From NCBI GenBank assembly GCA_039621445.1, contig CP154955.1:29085471-29149470 (forward strand): DNA of 64,000 bases, read 5' to 3'. The position numbers and the translations under genes were made by a program. This DNA comes from Euglena gracilis (lineage: Eukaryota; Euglenida; Euglenophyceae; Euglenales). Position 1 is the stretch's first letter. Each line of letters begins with the position of its first letter. The notes under the pieces are model-generated. The model worked only from the letters and a program-made list of their open reading frames with translations. It made no database searches and was not told where the DNA came from. This document shows positions 20,601-31,489 of this stretch, one piece after another.

Positions 20601-20959
20601 TTCGGTGCCCCCCAAAAACCTCAAAAGAGTTTTTTCCAAACATGGGAGTCTTCCCCTCCGGAGGGCCAGGAACTGGTTTTTGGTTCACTCAAAAAATTGG
20701 GGCCTTTCTGCCAAAGAAGTTTTCACAATGGGTCAGCGCGGGGGGGGGGGGAGACTTTTACAGCCCATTTATCAACAGCATCAAGCTCCTCGGAGCCTTC
20801 CTTCCTGGTCGGTTTTCCTCAAGGCAGCAAAGCCTGCCTTTCGTGTTCAACATTCCTCAAACAAGTCCGAGGCACCAGGAGATGGAACTGCAACCGGCCT
20901 TGCTTTTGCACAAAAAAATGTGTCAACGGGTTGACTGCGGGGGAGAAAGTTTCGGTCAG

Positions 20960-21297
20960 GGTTTAAAACAGAGTTCGATGTTAGGGCAGGTGGGGGATGG
21001 GTCTGGCAAGGTTGGGGGACCCCCCCCCCCCGCCCGCCTAAACAGTGGTGCGGTCCGGATGACCAATTTTCGGCCCAACCGAAAAATTTTGACCCCCCCC
21101 CTGAACGTCCCGAAGTGCCATTTGGGGCACTTTTTGGGCAAAATCGTCAAAGATTCAAGAAAATTTTTCGACGCAAAGCGCCAGAAGGAAAAGTTTGACC
21201 TTTGGGGGGGAGGTTCCGGACTCCCCCTCCTGTCCAAGAGGGGGGGGGGGGAGGACACCTCCCCCACCTACACCCTCCTTATGCCGAACCCTGGTTG
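20960..21297. mobile_element. Short foldback element, GTTCGAT...TCGAACCCTG-type ends
   Basis: The left end (AGTTCGATGTTAGGGCAGGTG) and right end (CACCCTCC...GCCGAACCCTGG) are inverted relatives. The interior (CATTTGGGGCACTTTTTGGGC, then TTTTTCGACGCAAAGCGCC) is shared with 25284-25475, and the ends with 44045-45015. Probably a non-autonomous DNA element. Confidence 0.45.
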
Positions 21298-22230
21298 AAA
21301 GTTAAAGGCAGCTGGGTCAGAAACAACCTCTGAAACATACCCACACTCTGCCATTCAAAAATCATTGTGGAAGTTGTCGATGAATGGTGACGAGACGCTC
21401 AATCTGAGCTCTGCATATTGGACACTGAAGATGATGAGTGACAGCAGGTGCATAAAATTGGTGGTGCTTCTTCTATCACCGGAAAAAAATGATCGTTTGG
21501 TCAAATCCTGGACCAAAAGACAATCATCCAAAAAATAAAGCTTGTTGACCCTGCTTTGACATACAATAATATACGTGCCAAACCTACAAACCGCGAGAAA
21601 ATGCTGGAACAATCCAGGGCCTGGATTTTTCACTCGCTCCAGAGGAAACATGATGCCCTTTCCAACTCCTGCGGCAGGTTCTCAGCCCTCTGCTACAGCT
21701 TGTGGGCACCTCCCTTGATCCACAAACCCCAGCCCTGGCCATGTTTTCACCCCTTTCCCCTAAAAATCTTAACAATTTCTACTTCGGTCCAGACTGGCTG
21801 CCCCAACTTCACTCGGGAGAGGGAGGAATGCGCTAGCCAGGCCAAGAAAAAAATGCACAAAAATGCGCATTTTGGGGGGGAGCACAAAAATTTGCAAAGC
21901 CTGAGAGAAAGGCGCAAAAATCGGCAAAATGCAAACGTTACCCAAAAACATGCAAAAAATGGCTCCAAATAAAAACAAATCATAGGAAAAAATGAGGAAA
22001 ATGTCATTTTCATAAAGCATCAACAACTTCCAAAAAATTTGTTTAAACAATGGCAAAAAAAATGCGAAAAACCAAACAATGTGATGAAAATTTTTCCAGA
22101 AAACGGGCAAAAAATGCACATTTTTTTTGGAAAATTTGCAAAAAAAAAATGCAAAAAAATGTGCAAAAAATGCAAAAAAAAATTGCAAAACACATTTCCC
22201 CTCTGCTTTTTTCCAGCAGATCTCATCAGT
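21298..22230. other. AT-rich low-complexity stretch, no gene seen
   Basis: The part from 21850 to 22200 is dominated by AAAAATGC/GCAAAAAA motifs, which give long Lys- or Phe-rich spurious frames. A polypyrimidine-bordered candidate for the missing RING exon near 21690 lacks the required cysteine pair and is not called. Confidence 0.5.
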
Positions 22231-22456
22231 GGCGGGGTCTGCAGCCCGGATGGGAGCTGCTGGCTGGAAAAAAAAGGTGCTGGCTGGCCTGGTTTTACCC
22301 CCTGTGTTGGGTCACCTCCGGCTTAAGAGAACCCCTCCACCTGGAATGGAGCCTGTTGGTCCCCCCGAAAAAAGTCCCCGAAAAAGGACAGGCGTGCTCT
22401 GACAAAAGGTTGCCACGCCGTGAGGTCTTTCCAACTGCTGACTCTGACCAGCACAC

Positions 22457-22603
22457 CTTGTTAGTCTGCCCCCGCAGCTGCTCCGCACACTCGCTGCACA
22501 GGCACATGTGCCGGCAAGGCATCACGGTGGTGTTTCGCCGTTGGGAAATGCAGATGACGCACGTGTCCCCTTCAATCTCCTCTGAGCTGCCCTGCTTCCA
22601 TTC
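22457..22603 (-). CDS. RING finger exon of a MGRN1/LUL-type E3 ubiquitin ligase
   Basis: A 147-bp phase-0 exon with clean borders: the intron ends CCCACAG before 22603, and AAG/GTGTGC follows 22457. It encodes an acidic lead-in, then GDTCVICISQRRNTTVMPCRHMC...CSECAEQLRGQTNK. The CxxC, CRH and CxxC spacing and the LR-Q-N tail match the C3HC4 RING of the MGRN1/RNF157 (animal) and LUL/LOG2 (plant) family, which recruits a ubiquitin-loaded E2 and transfers ubiquitin to membrane-associated substrates. The last pair (CPIC) should begin the next exon; I did not find it, so the gene continues left or is truncated. It joins in phase with the exon at 29049-29227 on the same strand. Confidence 0.75.
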
Positions 22604-23120
22604 CTGTGGGTTCGACAGCGAAAGCGGTGTAATGAATCACGACTGCTGGAAAAGCAGTTGGGGGAAACCTTTGGGGTTTTCTTTCTTTTGCCAACTACAC
22701 TAAACCCCCCCAAAAGTGCGCAAATTTGAGGACATAGCTCGGACGCGAAGGGGAACACTATAAGGGCACTGCGTAAAAATTATTCGGGTACAAAATACTT
22801 AGTTTTTCACAAATTTTCTTCAGTTTTACCCCTTCTTGTGATGTCAAATAAATGAGTCAAATCAGTATGTATCAAATTTGCTCGGACGACAAAAATATTT
22901 GGTCTGAGGAGGACAATTCTGAGAAGGAATTCCCAAGCCAGTCCAATGAACCAGAGGCCAAGCGAGTTCAGACTGATGTTGATTTTAAGAAGCAAGAGTG
23001 TGGCAGCGGTTTCTCTTTCGGTGGTGCTGCGCTTTAAGGAGGTGGTTTCGAACCCTTTGGGGGTGCACGTTAACCAGGGCACTGCGCATAATTAGGGCAC
23101 TACGAACTTATTGGGGAGTT

Positions 23121-23660
23121 GCTGAACTCCAATCTCTTTAACATAAATACGAAGCTTACCACCAGGCTGTTTTTTTACCAACGCCGGGGGGGGTCCGGAG
23201 TGCCTGTGAGTGCCTGCCCAGGCAGGCACTACCCCCCCCCGGGGGGGGGGGTCGGATTAAGGAATGTGCCCAGGCACATTCCTTTGAAAATAAGCCATTT
23301 TGGCTCCCTGGCGCCTTCGGTGCCGGGGTTGTGCTAGGGCACTTTTGGCCGTGTGCCCTACCCCCCCGGGGGGGGGTCGGATTTGGAGTGCATTGGAGTG
23401 CCTGCCCAGGCAGGCACCCCCCCCCCCCGGGGTGGGGTCGGCACCTGACTAAAAATACAGCCTGCTTACCCCCCCTGGGCAGGTAATGAAAACCGTGGAT
23501 TATCACCATGACCCCGGACCCTTTCCTAGAATTTTTTTCAGTTGCAAGCGGCTGGATCCCGAGTCTCCATTTTCAGTCTCCATCCAAATCACCTCCGTTT
23601 GATCCCCAACTCCCCGCCAGGCCCGAGAAAATTCACCCGCGAAGGGGTCCAAACTGCCAC
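23121..23660 (+). repeat. R-family repeat, copy 1
   Basis: Begins with a diverged leader (CTCTTTAACATAAATACGAAGCTTACCACC) and ends with GAAAACCGTGGATTATCACCATGACCCCGG...ACTCCCCGCCAGGCCCGAG. The core between them holds C/G-runs and two perfect palindromes, GTGCCTGCCCAGGCAGGCAC (near 23212 and 23399) and AAGGAATGTGCC/GGCACATTCCTT (near 23260). The flanks recur at 47036, 50226, 61905 and 63776 with different cores. Confidence 0.6.
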
Positions 23661-24420
23661 CCCCCCCCCCAGTTTCGACTCTGCCATTTCGCCGGGGTGA
23701 GATTTTTGGTCAAAAGTTCCATTTTCGAAAATATCTTGAGAAAATGCACATTATTTCCAGAAATGTCTCACCGACGAAACGTATCCGTGAAGGCCCTCTA
23801 TCGCCCCCCATTCGCTGTTTTGGCCGCCGGCATGCCTGGCCCGTGTTCCGGCGTTTCTTTGTGACCCAAAACGGCCATTTTGGGGTGCTTTTTGGGCCGT
23901 TTCGTGCCGTTTCGTGGGGTGTTTCGTTCGGGCCGTTTTCGGGCCTTTTCGGGGTCAAAAAATCACAACATGTTGGGGAGAAAAGAAATCACTGGGGACC
24001 TAAAACCCCTGGGACCCTCTATCGCCCTGTATTGGCCACCAGGGCCAGCTGATTGCCTGGGCTGGGCCGGGCCGGGCCGCTGCCACCGGGCCACCGGGCA
24101 GGGCCGTCGGCTGGGGCGCTGGGCCCGGCCGGGCCAACCGCCGCTAGGCCAGGCTGGGTTGCTTCCTCCGGTTTGCCAAATTGAACTGGGTTGGGCCGGG
24201 CCGCCAGGTCAGGCTGAAGGTCCGCCCTGGCAGCCACATGCCTCAGACGTCTGCTGCTGCATGGCACCATCAGACACACAAAGAGCTCAGCACTACACAA
24301 AACCTGGTAAACATCATCCACCGTGGGGACCACAAACCTTGCATTTTTGCAACACAACAGATACAATTTTTAATCAAATGATGTAACACGATCGAATAGA
24401 TTCAGTGATGAATAAAAAAT

Positions 24421-24946
24421 GGCAAGACTAACTCACTGGCCCCCCCCCCCCGGGGGGGTCCCAGTAGTTGTACCTACCGGGGACTTCAGCCGCCCAGGTG
24501 AAACTACTGGGACCCCCCTTGGGTTTTCCCTGGGGAAGACCCCCCACCGCCGGGAACTTTTTCCGCCGGCGGGGGTCTTTTGGGGTTATTTTTAGGGATA
24601 GGGTTAGGGTTAGGGTTTGGATTCGGGTTCGGGGTCGGGTGAAGGGGTTAGGGATGGGGGAAATTCGGCCGTTGGACCGGATTTGGGCCGAGTTTAGGCC
24701 AAATTTCCGGTCCAATTTTGTGTGTGAATTTCGACCCGATTTCGGCCTAACTTTTTTCCTAAATCGTAACCCTAACCCTAATCCAAACCCTAACCCCAGC
24801 CCCACCCCCTCATTGAACGGAAATACGGCGAGTCGGGGCGCGGAATCCAAAATTTGGAGTTGGTGAAAGAAGTGGGACCCCCGCCCCCAGGTTAAACTAC
24901 TGGGACCCCCCCCCCCGGGGGGGGGGGGCAGTGAGTTAGTCTTGCC
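24421..24946. mobile_element. MITE with about 50-bp inverted ends and internal TTAGGG repeats
   Basis: The ends are inverted copies (GGCAAGACTAACTCACTG at 24421, its complement ending at 24946), continuing through C/G-runs and a CCCAGTAGTT block. The perfect 8-bp direct repeat TAAAAAAT flanks it (24413-24420 and 24947-24954). The interior has GGGTTAGGGTTAGGGTT near 24603 and the opposite strand version CCCTAACCCTAA near 24767. It has no coding capacity. An 8-bp duplication is typical of hAT-type transposition. Confidence 0.8.
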
Positions 24947-25283
24947 TAAAAAATACCCATTGATGTTGGATCATGGCAAAATACTAATCACATCACCAAC
25001 CGGAGACAGGTGAGTAACTAAAAAAGGAAGAGATATATCTATGTTAGGTCAAGTCAGCAAATGCACTGCTGAATGCGGAACAGGGTCAAAAAAAAGTTGA
25101 CATTTTTTTTTGCAACTGCTGACAAAGAAAAACGACGTCAAAATTGATATTTCAAATGTTTGTAATAACTTGTATGGCAATGATGCCACATGGTTCAGTG
25201 ATATCCATGATGTTCATGCTTTTTTTTTTTTGCATTTTGAGAGAGTTTTTAAAAAGGTTCACGGGAGGTTGGTGTGCGGCCAG

Positions 25284-25475
25284 TGTTTGATATAAGAGCA
25301 GGTGGGCCAGCTGGAAAAAAAATTCTAAAAATTGACCAAAAATGTCATTTGGGGAACTTTTTGGGCAATAAAAAAATGTCAATTGTCAAAAATGCAAAAA
25401 AAATCGTCACAAAGCGCGGGAAATTGAACGTGGAAAAGATTAACATTTTGGGAGGTCCTGCAATAAATTTCTCAA
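25284..25475. repeat. Degenerate copy of the 20960-21297 foldback family
   Basis: Shares TTTGATATAAGAGCAGGTGGG at its left, then TCATTTGGGGAACTTTTTGGGC and ATCGTCACAAAGCGCGGG, with the family interior. The right end is not recognisable. Confidence 0.4.
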
Positions 25476-25879
25476 ATTAGAGGTGACCCAACCCCCTGCG
25501 GGGGGGGGGGGGCAGGCAGCATTTTCTTTTTCCAGCAGGCCCACGGAACCCCCCAAATCCTCAAGCAAACCCTGGTTCACCAAATACCCTTGAGAGGCCA
25601 ATACAACGACGGTGAGCATGAAGGGTTCAACTGTTTGATTCATAAACCACATAAATTTACTTCTTGTGATCGTCGGTTGCAGTTTGGTTGGGCGGCGGCC
25701 GGCTGCGTCCCCAACCAAGATGGGCATTTGGTTGGGCCATGGCCTTGCTTCTGATCTGAAACCATGGAACTGAGCTTCCTTTTTGTGCTGTCATGAATCC
25801 ATGAGTCCTGATTCTTCTCTCAGGATCTTGGGTTTTTCTTGGGGGATGTTTTGCTGTTGTTTTTTTTTGTTCAGATTGA

Positions 25880-26070
25880 TACATTGGCCAATACTTCATC
25901 CTGTGGTGAGTCCAAACAACGTTGATTGGTTGATAAAAACGATTCCCCACCCCTTTCTCCACTTCTTTTCTGGGACACTCATTAAAACCATAAATTTTGT
26001 AGCAGCCTCTTGAGGTCGAAGCAGGCATCTGAAAACTGGCATGTCTCTTAGGCGGTCTCCTTCTCACTTA
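25880..26070 (-). pseudogene. Relic of DIRS-like reverse transcriptase
   Basis: The minus-strand DNA aligns by eye with the RT of the DIRS-like element at about 18040-17900: ACAAAATTTATGGTTTTAATG...AAAAGAAGTGGAGAAAGG against ACAAAAATTTATGACTCTCATG...AAAGGAAATGGAGAAAGG. The block just before the YxDD site is recognisable; the catalytic site itself is lost. It is decayed and frameshifted. Confidence 0.45.
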
Positions 26071-26844
26071 GCTCACAAAAATGGACTTTGCCTTGCGCAA
26101 TCGCACAATCCACCATTCCGGAATTGTTGCCTTTTGGGGGGTCGTGGATGAAAACATGTGCATCAAAACCTGCGACACCGGACATTGGGCACAAAGGTAA
26201 TTCAAAAAGTTCTAATTCAAATTGGACAGTTCTGATAATTTGTCACTCCATGGACTTTGTGGTCTCACACCTTCTACCACCTGGGAGCTGATTGACAAGT
26301 TCAGCTCCAAAGAGTATCCACCCGGCGATGACTGCTGCCAGGATGGCTGCTTGTTGGGACCAAAATGACGAGTTCAAGAGAACCCGGAATTCTATCATCC
26401 TTTCGTCTCCTACTGAAAGGTTCTAATTTATAGAGCAAATCAAGAGCATACGATCTCAGCCAGAAAAACAAGCGAACGAAGGGCTCTGTGAACACCCGAA
26501 GCTCACTCTGAAAAAGGGGGTTGAACGGGACAACAACGGGAAATGGCTGAAATCCTCGGACATAGGGGTGACATCGCCGGGCAAGAGCAAAAGCTCTGTT
26601 GTGTAGCATTTCATGGCACATGAATGAGGTGTCCGACGAAGGGGTTGCGAAAGCTCTTTTTTGTGTCATGCTGTAAGGCATTGGAATCTCATTTCCATCC
26701 AACGGCTGATGGAAAGATACGTACCAGGGTTCACATACGTTTCAGGGGAACATGGCGGATAGCGCTGTATGATGCATCCATTTCTGATAAGCAAAAAAAG
26801 CACATCAGTAAATGGTCCCAATGAGGATAAATTAACCGTGTTTC

Positions 26845-26935
26845 TTGCGCAATGGCGCAAAAAAAAAGTTCCTTGCGCAATTGTGCAAAAGAGTGTAAAT
26901 TTCAATCACTTGCGCAATTGCGCAAGTGAGTTTCA
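26845..26935. repeat. Palindromic TTGCGCAATTGCGCAA repeats
   Basis: Four variants of CTTGCGCAATTGCGCAAG occur within 90 bases, and another near 27222. Function unknown. Confidence 0.55.
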
Positions 26936-28239
26936 AAGAAATACAATTCCTTACTTCCCATCATCCACGGGATGCTGAAAAAGGCCTTCACTTTTACAGG
27001 CTCCACATATCGGTACAAGGGATCCTGTTACTGTTCAAAATCATTACCTACTGTGCTTTGTCTGGACGCCGCATCTGCCGCAATGGAGCCCATGGAGCCT
27101 GCCATCCGACAGACAGAGTGAGTGTCTGAGCAGCTTCAATCCCCGCAAATATCAGGGGGCACACCAGTCAGTCCGAGACAAACATATTTGGCAGCATAAA
27201 ACTCGTCGCACCAACTCCTTTGCGCAGTTGCGCAAGAGCTGACATTGTTTCAATATCTCATTCAGTGGCAATGGGCGCCCCTTCAGGATGGGTCACCAAC
27301 CTCCCTCCTCTGAAAAAAACGCTGAAAAACATCCTTCTGTGCGTCTTCCGACCCTGGCTGTCGGAGCCCTTCCCCGTCTCATGGCCCTGCAGCCACCGAA
27401 GATCACATGTCACCCTTGGTCCTCTCAATGTCGTCGCCAGTGCTGGGGGCCCAGCACACGCCACACTGGAGGGGTCAGATCGCGTGCACAATCACCCGGG
27501 CTCACCCTCGGGGCGTGCGCAAATGCGCGCGGCTGGGGTGTGGAGTCGTGTGTGAGTGCGTGCGAGGAGGTGGGGTGTCCCTACGTGTGCAGGTGCGCGG
27601 GCTCGTGCTGTGCGATGTGCGCATGTCGTTCCGGGCTGGTGGTTTCAAGCACTGCCCGGTCCCGGATCGCGGACGGTCAGGGGTTTCTTTGGTGAAATCC
27701 TTCATGATACGGAAAAAAACAGCTTTTGGGGGTGCAAATGACTCAGCTGGCCTTAGAGGCCAATACAGGGTGACAAATGGTCCCAGCGGCTTTCCTTTTG
27801 GTCTCCAGCGGTTTCCTTTGGCTCCCCATCATTTTCGAGATATTTTGAAAAAAACCCGGCTGTTTTATCTCAAAATAGTGGAAAAACTGCAAAATCAAAA
27901 CAGGTCAAAACAGCCCTATTGAAATATTTGGGGACTGGCGGGATGATAGAGCTGCATCCCAATAATGTCCAAAAAAAAACGCAAGATGGCCGTTTTGGGC
28001 TTGGGCTTGGAGCTTAAGGTTGGCTGGGGTTGGCCCAAAAGCAAGATCTCCCCGGGGGGATCAGCCTGTCGGGCAGGAGGGGTCCAGGGCTGGAAAAATT
28101 TCTGCTGGCTGGGAAACTGGCAGGAAGAAAACTGCACACACGCGCGCGCACGCCAAGGATGGTATTTGTTCTTGCAATTGGGGGGGTCCCAAAATAGACC
28201 CAAAAATACCCAAAGGGGTACCCAAGGTCCCAACTTGCG

Positions 28240-28677
28240 CCTTGGAAGGAATCCGCAAGCTCTTCCAAAAATATGACTTTCTTTCAGATCCCAAGGACAC
28301 ATTCAGGAGTTTCATGCAATTGCTTGTTCCACCATCGACCATCATAAACATGTTCCTTCCCTGCAGCCTGAACAGAAAATTAAACAAAGAGATATTTTCA
28401 CAAAATGCGGGAAAAACCTGTGAACCAGACTATCTTCGATGTTTTTTCTGAGAAACTCAGTGACGGAGGCCAACTCATGCCAGTCCAATTTTCAGGGGAT
28501 TTGGGGGCCAAAAGCAACTCGGAAGGCCTCATCAGCAACCAACTGGTACAGGAGACCATTTTGAGCTAAAGCCAGAACCACTTTCTCCTGCTTGTAAAGC
28601 TGCCCCTTCCAATTGGCTGCCAAATCAGGCATTGTGGAACGATCCAGGGGCTTGTAAACCTTCTTGAAATCTGCCAT
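28240..28677 (-). pseudogene. hAT-like transposase relic
   Basis: The minus-strand frame from 28677 has ALAQNGLLYQLVADEAFR, which resembles the hAT segment preceding the catalytic core. After a frame change near 28390 comes FMMVDGGTSN...KSYFWKSL, resembling the hAT D-GWT core seen more clearly at 56050 in the copy at 54916-56806. There are stops and frame changes and no terminal repeats were identified. It differs from the copy at 55-56 kb, so it is a separate family. Confidence 0.5.
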
Positions 28678-29048
28678 TTACAAGAAATGGTCTGTGCAAA
28701 ATAAGAAAAAATTCATGAAAATGACTTAAAAATGTTTCGGACCCCCCCAAAACCCAAAAATTTGGGCCTATTTTGGGTCCCCCCCCCCAAGAATCAAAAA
28801 TTGGGGGGGGGGGGTGCCCAAAACCCAAATCCATCCTTGCACACGCACACACACACACCCACACACACCACCACCAGGGGTGGCCCCCCTTTGGCTTTAG
28901 AAAAGCCCTGAACACACCCCCAGGATTTGGCACCTCCGCACCGTTCAGTTTTGGCCCTCCTGTTTGAAAATTAATCACAAATTTTAACATCAACGTTCCT
29001 TAAAAGTTCACGATCATGGCCTGGAATTTGTAAATGTACCAAACACAC

Positions 29049-29227
29049 CTGGCTCATGCCATAGATTTCTTCCAGTTCATACACAGAGCCATCAATCTCC
29101 AGCTTCTGTTTTACCACTCGCAAAGTGAACGCACTGCGCGGCGAAGAGAAATCCGCCGACCCAGCCCCATCGTCGCTGGCCGTGGGACTTGCAGACGGTG
29201 CAATCACTTGGGGGCACAGGATTTTGA
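29049..29227 (-). CDS. RING ligase gene: exon with the pre-RING KQ...DG..YEL.EIYG motif
   Basis: The minus-strand frame encodes a Ser/Ala-rich linker then FTLRVVKQKLEIDG...YELEEIYGMSQ, ending at CAG/GTGTGT. In MGRN1 and LUL proteins the same motif (K-Q...-Y-L-Q-E-I-Y-G-I) lies at the end of the DAR2/MATH-like domain, just before the RING. The exon ends in phase 0 and the RING exon at 22603 starts in phase 0. The 5' border is tentative: a TGAG acceptor before 29227 gives CPQVIAPSA, possibly the FPVVI strand of homologues. Its phase does not fit the donor of the previous exon, so one small exon is probably missing. Confidence 0.7.
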
Positions 29228-29240
29228 CTCAGTTTCTTAT

Positions 29241-30202
29241 TGCACTTATTGAACAGAATTGCGGCCCATTGTCGTTTGCAAGCTCACGGAAATTTCTCAT
29301 CCGCACCAATGTGGTGACAAGACAGGATGAGTAAAAGAAGCGGGGGGAAACGGCAATTATATTCCCATTTAAACACCTAACCACCCTGAACACAGCTGCT
29401 TTTCAATTGCCCCTGTGGTTGCAGGTAGGTATGCTGTGCTTGCGCTGCTCCAGATTCAGGTACCTGAAATAAAAAAAAAAGTGGTTCCACTCAGCAACGT
29501 TACTGTTGGGACCCACTGACCCACACGGGGGTCGTGGGGCCCCGCCACACTGCACTTTTCCGTTGGGGCGGGCCATCCCCTCCCCCTGGGCAGTGGGTGG
29601 TTGAGGTTAATGAAAAAGACAGAGTGGGTTAGGGTTAGCGGTGGAAAAAAATAAATAGGACGAAAGTTCAAGCAAAGGGTATATAACATGAGGGATTAGG
29701 AAAACTTATACCCCCTAAACCTTCTCCAACAAAGATTCCTAACAACAATCCACAAATGGAGAGACCAAATTTCGGCACTGTTGCGTGGCAAAGCTGTTGG
29801 AGCCCTTCCCCCCGGATTGCAGTTGGAGCCATTGGACCCCCCTGGGGTCCTAAAGCAAAGGCCTGGTGGGAGCAGGATTGGCCTCTGGTTGCCTAATTTA
29901 ATAATCAGGGTTAGTCAGGGTTTTGACATCTTTTTGCCAATTGTGTCCCAAAAATCCCAAAATATCCAAACCCAAGGCATTTTTGACAGGGTTTTGGGGT
30001 TAAAAAGAAATCCGGTGCTTCATACCAGCAATAAAAAAAAATTACCCCAGCTGAGACTGCAAGCAGATCCCCCCTAACCCCCCCCAAAAGACCCCTGTGT
30101 GCATTGCAGCTTGTTTGGCGCTTTTATCTTTTCTTCTGGCCTGGCGCTGTTTTCCGCCTCTGTCCCAATTTGTCTGTGTGTGTGGAGATGGGCCCCAGAC
30201 AT
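29241..30202. other. Intronic stretch without recognised features
   Basis: A polypyrimidine tract and AG at 29462 precede a 29-codon minus-strand stretch with no family resemblance, so it is not called as an exon. Otherwise no supported feature. Confidence 0.4.
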
Positions 30203-30204
30203 TA

Positions 30205-30503
30205 GAGTGTGGGGGGGATACTGGCCAGTCGATTGAAGAGCCAGTTGCCCCATCAACTAGTCGACCAACTAATCGGTCGACTGGCCACTCCAATGAAAGC
30301 GCGACATAATATTTTAAACAAAGCGTGACAGAGTTGTGTTTAGGCATTATGTAACAAAGCAACATATGCAACACAATGGATTCTTTTATTTTGGGGCCTT
30401 CCGAACAGTTGCACACCAAAAAAAATGAAAATCGGTCGACCGACCGCAACTAGTCGATAAGGCATCTGGATAGTCGATCGACTAGCCAGTGCCCCCCCCA
30501 CTC
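30205..30503. mobile_element. TA-flanked foldback MITE with G/C-run ends
   Basis: GAGTGTGGGGGGGATACTGGCCAG on the left is matched by the inverted CTAGCCAGTGCCCCCCCCACTC on the right, followed inward by GTCGAT. TA flanks both sides (30203-30204, 30504-30505). No coding. Confidence 0.6.
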
Positions 30504-30755
30504 TAAGTCGTTGAGTTGTGGAGGTGGCCAGAGCCTGGTGGGACTTCCACCTACTCCACTTTCTGTGAGATGCACCCCAAAAACAAAACCCCCAAAATAA
30601 CCAAAACCCCCATTTCAGACACAAAAATGATGAAATGTCAATTTTTGGGGGGTTTTTGAAATGCAATGAAATGGTAAATGACAACTTTGATAAAATTACA
30701 AATTCAAAATGTTGGATTTGTTGACAGAAAGTGACAGGCAGTAGCAAAATAGTGA

Positions 30756-30805
30756 CGATGACGATGACGATGAATGATGATGATGATGATGATGATGATG
30801 ATCAC

Positions 30806-30861
<56 letters not shown>

Positions 30862-30915
30862 CGATGATGATGATGATGATGATGATGACGATGACGATGA
30901 TGGCAATGATGATGA
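30756..30915. repeat. (GAT)n microsatellite
   Basis: About 50 GAT units interrupted by GAC. The poly-Asp, poly-Met and poly-Ser frames here are spurious. Confidence 0.95.
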
Positions 30916-31070
30916 CAACGATCCACCAAAAGCTCGAAAAAATGCGTCTTGCAAAATTTTACATTTGGACCGCTTTCGATCCCCGGATTGGCCACCGGCG
31001 GAAGGTTTTTTCTTTGGACGAAGGGTGCCCAATTAGGGGTCTACCGCAAAAATGGAATCCTGCACTGGAG

Positions 31071-31320
31071 GTTACCTGCCGGAGGCTCCAGGGAGGCTCC
31101 AGGGAGGCTCCAGGGAGGCTCCAGGGAGGCTTAGGTAACCAGCCTCCCTGGAGCCTCCTTTTTAGGGAGCCTCCAGGAGGCTCCAGGGAGGCTCCAGGGA
31201 GGCTCAGGTAACCAGCCTCCAGGGAGGCTCCCTTTTAGGGAGCCTCCAGGAGGCTCCAGGGAGGCTCCAGGGAGGCTCAGGTAACCAGCCTCCCTGGAGG
31301 CTCCAGGGAGGCTCGGGTTA
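31071..31320. repeat. GGAGGCTCCAGG minisatellite with inverted stretches (left array)
   Basis: Tandem GGAGGCTCCAG units alternate with GGTAACCAGCCTCC blocks in palindromic arrangement. A second array with the same composition lies at 33591-33832. Confidence 0.85.
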
Positions 31321-31489
31321 CCAGTTTTGTGCACAGGCCGACAATGGGAGAAGTCGTGGGCCGTGATGCAATTGGTGGTGTTGTAGACTCGAAATGCATG
31401 AATCAGCAGTTACTCGCCGGGGATGTGACATGGGATAATGCAGGCACGGCGAGGCACAAGAAGAAGAGACGTGAAACATCTGGACAACG

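Larger units (their letters stand above)
22604..29048 (-). other. Large intron of the RING ligase gene, filled with repeats
   Basis: About 6.4 kb between two in-phase exons. It contains an R-family repeat (23121-23660), a GC-rich GGGCCGGGCC stretch (24050-24200), a MITE (24421-24946), a foldback relic (25284-25475), a DIRS RT relic (25880-26070), palindromic TTGCGCAA repeats (26845-26935) and a hAT relic (28240-28677). No other host gene was recognised in it. Confidence 0.6.

Noticed and set aside
19730-21298. 522-codon plus-strand frame
   Set aside because: Pro/Gly/Lys-rich, runs through imperfect direct repeats and a foldback element, with no recognisable domain.
24600-24800. True telomere or chromosome end
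   Set aside because: Only two to three TTAGGG units on each side, inside an element with a clean 8-bp target duplication.
29380-29461. Candidate exon after a T10 tract and CAG on the minus strand
   Set aside because: 29 codons without family resemblance, ending in a stop close to any donor.
30774-30995. Poly-Asp, poly-Met, poly-His and poly-Ser frames
   Set aside because: (GAT)n microsatellite.
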